Position numbers and translations under genes: made by a program | Assembly: GCA_045592485.1 (NCBI GenBank) | Contig: JAZNUS010000104.1 | Location: 1-5,632 of the forward strand | DNA: 5,632 bases | Direction: 5' to 3' | DNA from: RGIG1828 sp045592485 | Lineage (GTDB): Bacteria > Bacillota > Clostridia > UMGS1810 | Shown: positions 5,583 through 5,632 of the stretch, in pieces | Layout of the letters: each line of letters starts with the position of its first letter | Position numbering within the stretch: position 1 is the first letter of the stretch | The notes under the pieces: generated by a model | Seen by the model: only the letters and a program-made list of their open reading frames with translations | Told to the model about the DNA's origin: nothing | The model's database searches: none

Positions 5583-5632
5583 GGGCGATTCACGAATCGC
5601 CCGTATGATATCTGCCATTTGCGGGCGATTCG
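5583..5632. repeat. GGGCGATTC palindromic repeat, cut by the window end
   Basis: GGGCGATTC (5583-5591) and GAATCGCCC (5594-5602) are exact inverted arms with only AC between them. The same arm starts again at 5623 (GGGCGATTCG) and runs off the window, so at least two units, about 40 nt apart, are present. It resembles a dispersed clostridial intergenic element; its real extent cannot be seen here. Confidence 0.6.

Overview
The window looks like a chromosomal segment of a low-GC Firmicute, most likely a gut-type Clostridia. The reasons are AT-rich spacers with near-consensus TTGACA/TATAAT promoters, strong AGGAGG-type ribosome sites, T-tailed intrinsic terminators, a single-chain (alpha2) glycyl-tRNA synthetase, and short GC-rich dispersed palindromes at both ends. 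No phage, plasmid, transposase, CRISPR, rRNA or tRNA signal was seen.

Layout. 1-174 is a block of dispersed palindromic repeats. 176-379 is an open frame without a normal start codon that ends in a membrane segment, probably the 3' remnant of a gene cut off by the repeat block. 442-1935 is a complete promoter/5' hairpin/glyS unit on the + strand. 1936-2130 is a convergent spacer holding the glyS terminator, a short tandem duplication of part of it and a second perfect hairpin. 2131-4256 is a two-gene operon on the - strand: an EamA/DMT-type permease (start corrected to 4256), then a Gfo/Idh/MocA-fold enzyme 20 nt downstream. 4257-4440 is a divergent control region with a promoter on each strand. 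4441-5259 is an AraC-family regulator on the + strand, followed by a hairpin and a strong terminator (5314-5361). 5362-5632 is a second dispersed-repeat block and holds no convincing gene.

How the genes may work together. glyS is housekeeping and appears unrelated to its neighbours. The AraC regulator, permease and Gfo/Idh/MocA enzyme form a divergent regulator/uptake/enzyme cassette typical of small-molecule, often sugar, utilisation. The enzyme lacks the usual EKP lysine and carries THSLGP and GHGGADY motifs recalling the NAD-dependent glycosidases of family GH109, so it may be a glycoside-cleaving enzyme rather than a plain dehydrogenase. That assignment is inference. The most unusual non-coding signal is a 20-nt sequence (18/20 identical) present once in the regulator's 5' leader and once just after its stop codon, the second copy forming one arm of a hairpin.
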